The notes beneath the pieces are model-generated. The model was not told the DNA's origin. It searched no databases and worked only from the letters and a program-made list of their open reading frames with translations. DNA of 6,606 bases from an uncultured Rothia sp. (GTDB taxonomy: Bacteria > Actinomycetota > Actinomycetes > Actinomycetales > Micrococcaceae): contig CAMIIP010000040.1 in the NCBI GenBank assembly GCA_946222285.1, positions 1 to 6,606 of the forward strand, read 5' to 3'. Numbering within the stretch: position 1 is the stretch's first letter; every line of letters begins with the position of its first letter. The translations under genes and the position numbers were made by a program. Positions 1 through 5,927 of the stretch are shown here, piece by piece.

Positions 1-585
1 ACCGTCAATCGTGCTATCCGAGAACTCAGTTCCGCTGGGTACCTCACCCGAGTGCGCGGTCTGGGCACCTTCGTTTCAGAGACCGGAAGCAACGCAGATT
101 TTATAACCGTTCGAAACAGCGCAGATACTTTAAAACGGAAAGAAGAAACTCATACCCAAAAAGTTATTGTTCTTCAAGAGTTACACCGGGCAACAGCACC
201 CAATTTTTGGAAGGCTTCTCCCCTATCCGAAAAAATGCCAGATACCGTTTATCGTTCGGTCATCGTCCACTATGAAAACGATGAACCTTTCCAGGTAGAA
301 GAACGTTTTGTTGCCCCGCAGATAGCTCCCAACTATCTGGAGCAAGACTTCTCTAAGAACACACCAGCTTTTTATCTGGGTAATATAGTTCCTGCATCTT
401 ACGGTGTGAACCGTGTAGATGCGACCCACCCCGATCAAAATCACCGCGAGCTGCTTCAACTCAAAGAGTCAGATCCCTGCCTGCGCATCGAAACTCTCGC
501 TTACCACCATCAAGAACTCGTCCTTGCAACGTACCTGATTCATCCCGGTTCCCGCATTATCTTAGAAGGCGAATTCGGAAAGTAG
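1..585 (+). CDS. hutC: HutC-type GntR/UTRA transcriptional repressor (5' partial)
   Basis: The reading frame is open from base 1 and ends at TAG 583-585, giving the last 194 residues. Family members are about 240-250 residues, so roughly the first 50 (start of the winged helix) lie outside the window. Visible residues 1-25 (TVNRAIRELSSAGYLTRVRG, then LGTFVS) are the recognition helix and wing of a GntR winged-helix DNA-binding domain. Residues about 75-192 form a UTRA ligand-binding domain with HutC hallmarks: a VIVHYEND-PFQVEERFVAP block, an NYLEQDFSKNTPAFYL block, and a C-terminal LIHPGSR-I-L-GEF block. In characterised HutC proteins this domain binds urocanate or a related histidine breakdown product and releases the hut operator. 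The ligand here is inferred from similarity, and no hut enzyme gene is visible. An acetyltransferase gene starts 2 bases after the stop. GntR/UTRA assignment is near certain; the HutC subtype is likely. Confidence 0.88.
   Translation, partial: TVNRAIRELSSAGYLTRVRGLGTFVSETGSNADFITVRNSADTLKRKEETHTQKVIVLQELHRATAPNFWKASPLSEKMPDTVYRSVIVHYENDEPFQVEERFVAPQIAPNYLEQDFSKNTPAFYLGNIVPASYGVNRVDATHPDQNHRELLQLKESDPCLRIETLAYHHQELVLATYLIHPGSRIILEGEFGK
577..582 (+). promoter_or_regulatory. Ribosome binding site of the GNAT gene, inside the hutC 3' end
   Basis: GGAAAG lies 5 bases before ATG 588 and overlaps the last codons of the hutC-like gene. It supports this start and cotranslation of the two genes. Confidence 0.5.
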
Positions 586-587
586 TC

Positions 588-1156
588 ATGTCCGTTCCTC
601 AACTCATCGCAGAGCGTTTTACGCTCCGCCCTCTTCGAGAAACCGATGTTCCCGAGATTACCGCCGCTTGCCAAGACCCAGAGATTCTGCGCTGGTGTAT
701 GGGAGCTCCTCTAGGCTATACCGAAGAAAATGCTATAGTTTTGTCTCTTTCAGCCATGCAGCCGCTGAAAATGGCGACGAACTTATCTGGGGAATAGATT
801 TTTCGGGTATATTTGCCGGAATCATTAGTCTCTACGACCTCACAGAAACAAAAGCTGAGGTCGGATTCTGGCTTGCTCCCGCCGCCCGCCGGCAGGGAAT
901 TTTGACCGACGCCGCGCGCGTCGTCCTCGGATTCGCCTTTGACCCGCTGGGGTTGGGGCTGGATCAGGTACGGTGGACAGCAATTGAGGGCAATGACGGT
1001 TCTGAGAGAATAGCCGTCAAACTGGGTTTTACAGATATTCAGTCGGTAAAAGACGGTACCGGGGGGCGCCCTTTCAAAGACGGAACAGCAACCCGCTTAA
1101 ACGCTCGTACCGCGACGATGACTCGTACACAATTTTCAGAAATTGGCTTGGTCTAA
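588..1156 (+). pseudogene. GNAT-family N-acetyltransferase (RimJ/RimL-like), frameshifted
   Basis: This would transfer acetyl from acetyl-CoA to an amine; the substrate is unknown. The frame from ATG 588 reads MSVPQLIAERFTLRPLRETD, the usual RimJ/RimL-type opening, and stops at 795-797. The rest of the domain continues one frame over to TAA 1154-1156. It includes WGIDFSGIFAGIISL (central strands), EVGFWLAPAARRQGILTDAA (acetyl-CoA loop, motif A) and EGNDGSERIAVKLGF (motif B). The switch falls near the T4 run at 739-742. Adding one T gives a continuous 189-residue protein, a normal length, reading ENAIVFVSFSHAAAENGDEL across the joint. As written, the product would be 69 residues and inactive. 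GGAAAG at 577-582 lies 5 bases before the ATG, and the 2-base gap after hutC suggests translational coupling. Whether the break is real or a read error cannot be told from the sequence. Confidence 0.85.
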
Positions 1157-1231
1157 AGCCCCTTCAAAGAACTCAGATTTTCAGCACCCATTCAGCAGAC
1201 TTCAGTAGTATTTCCTGTGACCAATAAGCTT

Positions 1232-1261
1232 TTGTCTTCTCCTGATACGAGGGCCTACAAC
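1232..1261 (+). promoter_or_regulatory. Possible promoter upstream of the DedA gene
   Basis: TTGTCT (1232-1237) and TACAAC (1256-1261), 18 bases apart, each match the sigma-70-type consensus at 4 of 6 positions. They lie 34-63 bases before the DedA start, within the 139-base gap after the GNAT gene. This is weak and based on pattern only. I see no terminator hairpin in the gap, so read-through from the upstream genes is also possible. Confidence 0.2.
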
Positions 1262-1282
1262 ATATCTGCGAGCAATGCTTGC

Positions 1283-1290
1283 AGGAAAGG
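1283..1290 (+). promoter_or_regulatory. Strong ribosome binding site of the DedA gene
   Basis: AGGAAAGG lies five bases before ATG 1296 and fixes that start over ATG 1292, which is out of frame and too close to the site. Confidence 0.7.
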
Positions 1291-1295
1291 GATGA

Positions 1296-1931
1296 ATGTT
1301 TGATTCGATTGTGAACTGGGTTATTAGCCTCATGGAGTTGCTGGGCTCTCCCGGCGTAGGTCTAGCGGTTTTTCTGGAAAATGTCTTCCCACCAATTCCA
1401 TCTGAAGTCATCCTTCCTCTAGCAGGCTTCACATCATCACAGGGCAATATGAACGTGGTTGCCGCTTTCATCTGGGCAACGGTAGGTTCTGTGGTCGGCG
1501 CTTACCTTCTCTACGGCGTAGGCGCGGTGATTGGTGCTGAAAGATTACGCCGAATTGCCGACTGGATGTGGTTGGTAGAGCCAGAAGACGTTGATAAATC
1601 TCTTCGCTGGTTCGATAAGTACGGCAAGGTTTCCATTCTTTTTGGGCGTCTCATTCCTGGCGCACGCTCACTGATTTCGATTCCGGCGGGTATTGACCGC
1701 ATGAATGTGGTGTCTTTTGGTCTATACACTCTTCTCGGGTCGTCAGTGTGGAATGCGCTTCTGATCTACCTTGGGTTTATTCTGGGCGAGAATTGGGAGC
1801 AAGTTTCGGCAGGAATCGATCAATTTTCTTCGGTTATTAAGATTGTTCTAGTTCTGCTTCTTGTAGTCGTCATCACCCTTCTCGTGCGACGTCAAAACAA
1901 ACGGAACAAACAGGACAAGCCCATGCTCTAA
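1296..1931 (+). CDS. DedA-family (VTT domain) integral membrane protein
   Basis: This is a complete 211-residue protein of normal DedA length. DedA proteins are polytopic inner-membrane proteins tied to lipid-carrier or phospholipid flipping, membrane potential and envelope integrity; the cargo of this one cannot be told. The family signature is clear: FLENVFPPIPSEVILP at residues 26-41 (Glu28, Pro32-Pro33, Glu37), a glycine-rich hydrophobic helix at about 54-80 (GSVVGAYLLYGVG), and FGRLIPGARSLISIPAG at 116-132 with the conserved Arg118 and Arg124. Hydrophobic stretches follow at about 138-162 and 176-198, ending in a basic tail (RRQNKRNKQDK) expected to face the cytoplasm. The start is ATG 1296, with a strong AGGAAAGG site at 1283-1290 five bases upstream. 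It sits just ahead of the PBP gene, so an envelope role in common is possible but not shown. Confidence 0.93.
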   Translation: MFDSIVNWVISLMELLGSPGVGLAVFLENVFPPIPSEVILPLAGFTSSQGNMNVVAAFIWATVGSVVGAYLLYGVGAVIGAERLRRIADWMWLVEPEDVDKSLRWFDKYGKVSILFGRLIPGARSLISIPAGIDRMNVVSFGLYTLLGSSVWNALLIYLGFILGENWEQVSAGIDQFSSVIKIVLVLLLVVVITLLVRRQNKRNKQDKPML

Positions 1932-1934
1932 AAG

Positions 1935-1943
1935 TGATATAAA
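1935..1943 (+). promoter_or_regulatory. Possible extended -10 promoter of the PBP gene
   Basis: TGATATAAA contains an extended -10 (TG, one base, then TATAAA, 5 of 6 consensus) just after the DedA stop. No convincing -35 is at the usual distance. A transcript starting about 7 bases downstream would leave a leader of about 40 bases before ATG 1992 but only about 5 before GTG 1956, which favours the ATG as the PBP start. Pattern evidence only. Confidence 0.35.
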
Positions 1944-1991
1944 CTACATTTATTTGTGGTTTCCCTCTACACTTTTCACGAATCGAGCTCC

Positions 1992-3945
1992 ATGTCTTTC
2001 CTCTCCCGCCGTCATGTACTTCTTGGTATCACGGCAACATCCGTCTCCTTAGCTCTAGCCGCTTGCGGTACTGATTCAAAATCGCAGGAAACTGCGGAGA
2101 ACTTGGCGAAAGCCCTTACTAACCTAGATATTTCTAGTGTTCAGTTCTTTGAAACTTCTGCCGAGACCGCTCAGAACGACTTAGCACAAAAGACCGCGCA
2201 TTTAGTGGGCGCCGAGCCTGAGGTAACCGTTACCGATGTGTCCGACTCCGGTGATTCTGCTACCGCGCACCTGCACTGGTCCTGGAAAATCTCCGGAGCC
2301 GGGCAAAACTGGGAATACGATACCGAGCTCACTCTCTCCAAAAACGGGCAGAACTGGCTTCCTCAGTGGACTCCTGCCATAATTCACCCGCAAATGATCG
2401 ATTCTAAAGGTCTTCTGTTTAAGAGCGACGCTGCTAGTCGCGGAGAAATTCTTGGTCAGGACGACGCACTTATTGTTGGTTTGCGTCCGGTAGTGCGCGT
2501 AGGCATCAGCAAAGAAAACATTGCCGATGAAAAAGTTCAAGAGAAATCTGCGCGTGCGCTTGCAGAGATTCTAGAGATAGATGCTGACACTTTTGTCAAG
2601 CAGGTCAAAAATGGCGGAGAAAATCAATTCGTTGAAGCTATCGTTCTGCGTCAAGCAGCTTTTGAGAAGTTAGACAAGAACAAGCTAGAGACTATTAAAG
2701 GGTTTCTTTCAATAGATACTTCTCGGCCTCTTGCTCCCACAGCCTCTTTTGCCCCCCGATATCTTAGGCTCTGTCAGCGAAGCTAACGCCGATGACATTG
2801 CCCAGTCCAACGGAACTTTGAGCACTGGGCAGTACATTGGTCACGGCGGTCTTCAGGAACGGTTCGATGAACAGCTACGCGGGACCGACGGCTACGGCAT
2901 CTATCTGGTAGATCTTCAAACAAATGGAAAGCTCGCTTCAAATGAAGGGCTAATAGCAGAAAACCAGAAGCTTGCCGGTGCAGAGCGCACCAACGGCAGT
3001 TCTCTGAAGATTACACTCAACTCTCCTGCCCAGCAAGAAGCGGTAAAAATCCTGGACGAGCAGGACTCCCCCAGCGCCATCGTCGCGCTCAAAGTCTCTA
3101 CCGGTGAAATACTTATTGCCGCCAATGGTAAAGCCTCTGAAGGGTTTTCTACCGCGCTACTGGCTCAATATGCTCCCGGGTCTACCTTCAAGATTGCTAC
3201 CTCGCTAGCGCTGATTCGCAAAGGCTTTACCGTAGACACCACGGTTCAGTGTAGCGAGTCGGTGCAGGTAGATGGTCAAACCTTCAAAAATGCCTCTACT
3301 TACCCGGTAGGTGCTCTGGGCAATCAACCCCTTAAGGTCGCCGTTGCCCAATCGTCTAACACCGCTTTCATCAATGAGAGAAACAAAGTCTCTCAGGCAG
3401 ATTTAGCCGATGCTGCCGCTGCGCTGGGCATAGGAATCGAAACCGATTTAGGTGTACCAACTTTTATGGGCACTGTACCGACCAATGCCAACGAAGTTGA
3501 GCATGCGGCGTCTATGATCGGACAGGGAAAAATTCTGGTTTCCCCGCTGTCGATGGCAGTATTAGCCGCCAGTGCAGTCAAAGGTGAGGTGGTTCAACCC
3601 ATCTTGGTCAAAGACCAGAAACTTGAGCAAGGCGCAGTTGCCAACACCTCGCTCACCGCTGCCGAATCAGAACAACTCTCAACACTGATGCGCGGCGTCG
3701 TAGCCAAAGGCGGCCTCACCAATCTACAAACTCTCACCCCAGATACGGCAGTGGGCAAGACTGGAACTGCTGAATATGGCAAAGACAATCCGCCTAAAAC
3801 CCACTCCTGGGTAATTGCGGTTCACGAAGATATCGCCCTGGCGCTGGTGGTTGAAGACGGCGATCTCGGCTCTATTACCGGGGCGCCGTTAGCGCTGGAT
3901 GCCTTTAAAGCTCTGCAATCATCATCTCATCAACCAGCCGTATAG
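1992..3945 (+). pseudogene. Class B penicillin-binding protein (PBP2a-like transpeptidase lipoprotein), frameshifted
   Basis: This is a D,D-transpeptidase that would cross-link peptidoglycan on the outer face of the membrane. The first frame (ATG 1992) opens with a lipoprotein signal, SRRHVLLG then a hydrophobic core and lipobox LAAC (Cys25). An NTF2-like MecA_N-type domain follows (about 30-140, ending WLPQWTPAIIHP), then the dimerisation region starting at RGEILGQDD. This frame stops at 2784-2786. The second frame carries the transpeptidase domain with all three active-site motifs: STFK (nucleophile codon 3181-3183), SSN (3352-3360) and KTG (3757-3765). The switch must fall in 2716-2783, where both frames are open, and is best placed in the C6 run 2752-2757. 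Removing one C gives TASFAPDILGSVSEANAD and a continuous protein of 650 residues (Ser397, Ser454/Asn456, Lys589). As written, the first part (264 residues) lacks the catalytic domain and the second lacks an export signal. An in-frame GTG at 1956 would add 12 residues; neither start has a good ribosome site. The SRRHVL motif resembles a Tat signal, unproven. Confidence 0.9.
2752..2757 (+). other. Poly-C run at the PBP frameshift
   Basis: Six C bases lie between TTTTG and GAT. Five would keep the PBP open from signal peptide to KTG motif. The context TTT GCC CCC CGA also permits a +1 slip of the CCC-reading tRNA onto the overlapping CCC. Mutation, a phase-variable tract, read error and recoding are therefore all possible. 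Confidence 0.75.
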
Positions 3946-3948
3946 TTC

Positions 3949-3983
3949 AAAGGGGCGAGCATGAACACCGTGCTCGCCCCTTT
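3949..3983 (+). terminator. Rho-independent terminator after the PBP gene, possibly bidirectional
   Basis: The arms AAAGGGGCGAGCA (3949-3961) and TGCTCGCCCCTTT (3971-3983) are perfectly complementary over 13 bp around a 9-base loop. The hairpin starts 3 bases after the PBP stop. The T-rich side is TTTGCTATTGTTT on the + strand. It lies between convergent genes (proP ends at 4015 on the other strand) and its arm also ends in A/T pairs in that direction, so it may serve both. Confidence 0.9.
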
Positions 3984-4014
3984 GCTATTGTTTCAGAGAA
4001 AACCTAATTATCTC

Positions 4015-5538
4015 CTACTTCTCAGCAACAGAACTACCCTCAGAGGCGAGAGCTCCATCCTGAGCCAAGGCCTCTTTTGCACGTTCAATACGAACCTGTG
4101 GAATGGGCATAGTTGAGGTATCGAGAGCATCGTTTTCGAGCTGTGTTTCTACCAGCTCAGATGCTTCTTCTTCAGTTTCGACTGCGGGCATCGAACCGGG
4201 TAGGTTATGTCCGGCTGATTCTTTGAGGAAAAACATGCCAATCAGACCAATAGCGCAGGCAATCATAATGTAGTAGGCACCGGCAAAATCAGTCTTCCAC
4301 CAGCTCTGCAGAACGGTCACTACCGAGCCGCTAGTAGAGCCAAATAGTGCCACCGCAATATTGAACATTACGCCCATAGCGGTGTAACGGCTAGCAGTAG
4401 GGAAGAGCGAAGGGAGGGTCGAGGGCTGAATGGATGCTTGGAACATCAGCATGATAGCCATGAGGAAAAGACCGGCCAGGGTGGTTGCAATGGTTCCCTG
4501 CATCATGAGCCAGAAGGAGGGAATGGCACCGATAATGCCAATAATGGCACCCGTTATCATCACCGGTTTGCGGCCCACTTTGTCGGAGAGCAAACCAAAC
4601 AGTGGGAGTGCCAGAGAAAGCACAAGTAGAACGGGAATAAGTAACGCGTTGCCGTGCAAGGTGTCGTATCCGAGAGTGTCGGTGAGGTAGGTGGGCATGA
4701 AGGTAGTTAACGTGTAGCCAATCACCTGAGCGCACATCACCAGCGCCGAGCCAATCAGAAGCTGGGGCCAGAAGTCTTTAAAGATGTAAACAATAGACTG
4801 CCAGATAGAGCGCTCTTCGGTATTGCTCTCGTTATCTAGTTCAGCTTCGAAGGCAGCGGACTCGTTGATATGAGAACGCATGTACATACCAATGAGACCA
4901 AGTGGGAGCGCTACCCAGAAGCAGATTCGCCAACCAAATTCGAGCATCTGCTCAGGTGTCAGCATCACTTCAACGATAGTAGCCAACGCCGCTGCCGCAG
5001 CGAAGCCGATATAGGATCCCATATCTAAGAAAGAAGCCCAGAAACCACGACGGCGATCGGGCGCATATTCTGCAATGAAGGTCACCGCACCGGCATACTC
5101 GCCGCCGGTTGAGAAACCCTGAACAAATTTCAGCAGAATTAGTGCAATGGGAGCCGCCATCCCCCAACTGTCATAGCTGGGAATACAACCGATGAGGAAG
5201 GTACCCACAGACATCATGATGATAGTAAAGGCAAGAACCCTCTTGCGTCCGAGCTTATCGCCCAGAGGTCCGAGGATGAGCCCACCCAGGGGGCGGACAA
5301 TGAAGGTAACCGCGAAGGTGGCAAAGAAAGCCAATTGGTTCCAGGGCTCGCCGAAAGGAAAGAACACAGCAGTTAGCGATGCCGCCAGGTAGGCATAGAC
5401 ACCGATATCAAACCATTCCATGAAGTTACCCAGAATGGTTGCTCGAAGAGCTTTCTTCATCTCTTGGGAATCTACGACGTGTATGTCGTCCTCTTTGAGG
5501 AGAGGAAAGTTATTGTGGATTTGCTCTGCAGTAGCCAT
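4015..5538 (-). CDS. proP: ProP-like MFS osmolyte/proline-betaine:H+ symporter (MHS family)
   Basis: This is a complete 507-residue, 12-helix major facilitator transporter whose closest recognisable relative is E. coli ProP. Relatives bring in proline, glycine betaine and similar compatible solutes with protons, so it likely helps osmotic adjustment. Signatures: GNFMEWFDIGVYAY (37-50, helix 1), RPLGGLILGPLGDKLGRKR (82-100, MFS loop 2-3 motif), FVQGFSTGGEYAGAVTFIAEYAPDRRRGF (138-166), a central acidic loop (about 226-245), GLLSDKVGRKP (315-325, second-half copy of the loop motif) and STLPSLFPTASRYTAMG (373-389). The tail, about 443-507, is hydrophilic and acidic (VETEEEASELVETQ). It does not show the long heptad coiled coil of E. 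coli ProP, so osmosensing may differ and the exact substrate is unproven. The start ATG has AGAAAG (5546-5551) 7 bases upstream. It is transcribed alone, convergent with the PBP gene. Related family members carry other carboxylates, the main alternative. Confidence 0.88.
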   Translation of the reverse strand: MATAEQIHNNFPLLKEDDIHVVDSQEMKKALRATILGNFMEWFDIGVYAYLAASLTAVFFPFGEPWNQLAFFATFAVTFIVRPLGGLILGPLGDKLGRKRVLAFTIIMMSVGTFLIGCIPSYDSWGMAAPIALILLKFVQGFSTGGEYAGAVTFIAEYAPDRRRGFWASFLDMGSYIGFAAAAALATIVEVMLTPEQMLEFGWRICFWVALPLGLIGMYMRSHINESAAFEAELDNESNTEERSIWQSIVYIFKDFWPQLLIGSALVMCAQVIGYTLTTFMPTYLTDTLGYDTLHGNALLIPVLLVLSLALPLFGLLSDKVGRKPVMITGAIIGIIGAIPSFWLMMQGTIATTLAGLFLMAIMLMFQASIQPSTLPSLFPTASRYTAMGVMFNIAVALFGSTSGSVVTVLQSWWKTDFAGAYYIMIACAIGLIGMFFLKESAGHNLPGSMPAVETEEEASELVETQLENDALDTSTMPIPQVRIERAKEALAQDGALASEGSSVAEK

Positions 5539-5545
5539 AAGTAAA

Positions 5546-5551
5546 CTTTCT
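5546..5551 (-). promoter_or_regulatory. Ribosome binding site of the proP-like gene
   Basis: AGAAAG on the minus strand lies 7 bases before the ATG at 5538. It is moderate in strength and supports this start. I see no clear -35/-10 pair upstream of it. Confidence 0.45.
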
Positions 5552-5552
5552 G

Positions 5553-5580
5553 TTTGCGTAACATAAACACGTTAGCGTAA
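5553..5580. repeat. Short direct repeat TT(T/A)GCGTAA upstream of proP
   Basis: TTTGCGTAA (5553-5561) and TTAGCGTAA (5572-5580) match at 8 of 9 bases and start 19 bases apart, near two helical turns. They lie 15-42 bases before the proP start. The spacing would suit a regulator bound to one DNA face, but chance is possible. The repeat itself is certain; a function is not. Confidence 0.3.
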
Positions 5581-5674
5581 GAAAATTTGACCCTAAAGTC
5601 CTATTAGAGGCTACACCACTTTTAGATGAGCTATATCAATCATACCTATGAGGCATTTCACTCCAATCACGTCC

Positions 5675-5842
5675 TCAGTCAGGGGTGCCTGCTTCGGAAA
5701 TTTCTAGCAAATTAAGGCAACGCAAGAGCGTAGATTTGCCCGAACCCGAAAGTCCCAGAATAACGGTAGTTTCGCCATCATCCATCTAAATGCTCACACC
5801 TTTGAGAATATGCTGACTCTCAAAGCTCTTAGAAAGCCCTTC
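5675..5842 (-). pseudogene. Remnant of a polar amino-acid ABC transporter ATPase (N-terminal fragment)
   Basis: Read on the minus strand from 5842, the frame gives EGLSKSFESQHILKGVSI, a TAG stop (5786-5788), MDDGETTVILGLSGSGKST and LLRCLNLLEISEAG, then a TGA stop (5675-5677). This matches about the first 55 residues of GlnQ/TcyC-type ATPases, which drive uptake of amino acids such as glutamine or cystine. Their usual text is LSKSF-VLK--S, then GE-TVI-GPSGSGKSTLLRCLNLLE--G. Walker A is intact apart from Leu for the usual Pro (GLSGSGKS, codons within 5732-5755). The Q-loop, signature motif, Walker B and H-loop are all missing, and homology stops near 5687. With an in-frame stop and no C-terminal nine-tenths of the nucleotide-binding core, it cannot make an ATPase. 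It is best seen as what is left after a deletion between the peptidase and proP genes. No start codon or ribosome site is obvious at its 5' end. Confidence 0.82.
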
Positions 5843-5864
5843 AGAAAAACATGATAGGTAAAGC

Positions 5865-5900
5865 AAAAAGGAGCACTACCGTAAGGTAGCACTCCTTTTT
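5865..5900 (-). terminator. Rho-independent terminator of the NlpC/P60 gene
   Basis: Arms at 5865-5880 and 5885-5900 pair over 9 bp (AAAAAGGAG with CTCCTTTTT), then a 2x2 internal mismatch, then 5 bp (CTACC with GGTAG) around a 4-base loop. On the minus strand it ends in a run of five T, and it begins 27 bases past the peptidase stop codon. The A/T symmetry means it could also act on + strand transcripts, but no + strand gene runs into it. Confidence 0.88.
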
Positions 5901-5927
5901 CTATCACGCTATCGTGCGGAAATTTGC

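Larger units (their letters stand above)
5539..5927. other. 389-base intergenic stretch between the proP and NlpC/P60 genes
   Basis: It holds, from right to left, the peptidase terminator (5865-5900), the ABC ATPase remnant (5675-5842), about 95 bases with nothing recognisable (5581-5674), and the proP leader with a GCGTAA direct repeat and ribosome site. I found no intact small gene, tRNA or inverted-repeat element end in it. Confidence 0.6.

Noticed and set aside
732..745. Programmed ribosomal frameshift in the GNAT gene
   Set aside because: No classic slippery heptamer or downstream hairpin is evident, and GNAT genes are not known to use recoding. A lost T explains it more simply.
668..1156. 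Acetyltransferase as a separate 162-residue gene starting at TTG 668
   Set aside because: The first 20 or so residues are an out-of-frame reading of the upstream conserved segment. The true N-terminus is in the frame from ATG 588.
1202..1471. Minus-strand 89-residue frame overlapping the DedA start
   Set aside because: It lies mostly antisense to the DedA N-terminus, with no ribosome site or known domain.
2731..3945. Transpeptidase half of the PBP as a separate gene starting at TTG 2731
   Set aside because: It has no ribosome site and no signal peptide or membrane anchor. Its first codons are the out-of-frame version of the TASFAP region, and the upstream frame supplies exactly the missing N-terminal domains.
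4391..4735. 114-residue frame opposite or within the transporter, rich in His, Arg and Ser
   Set aside because: It is a frame shadow of the well-supported ProP-like protein.
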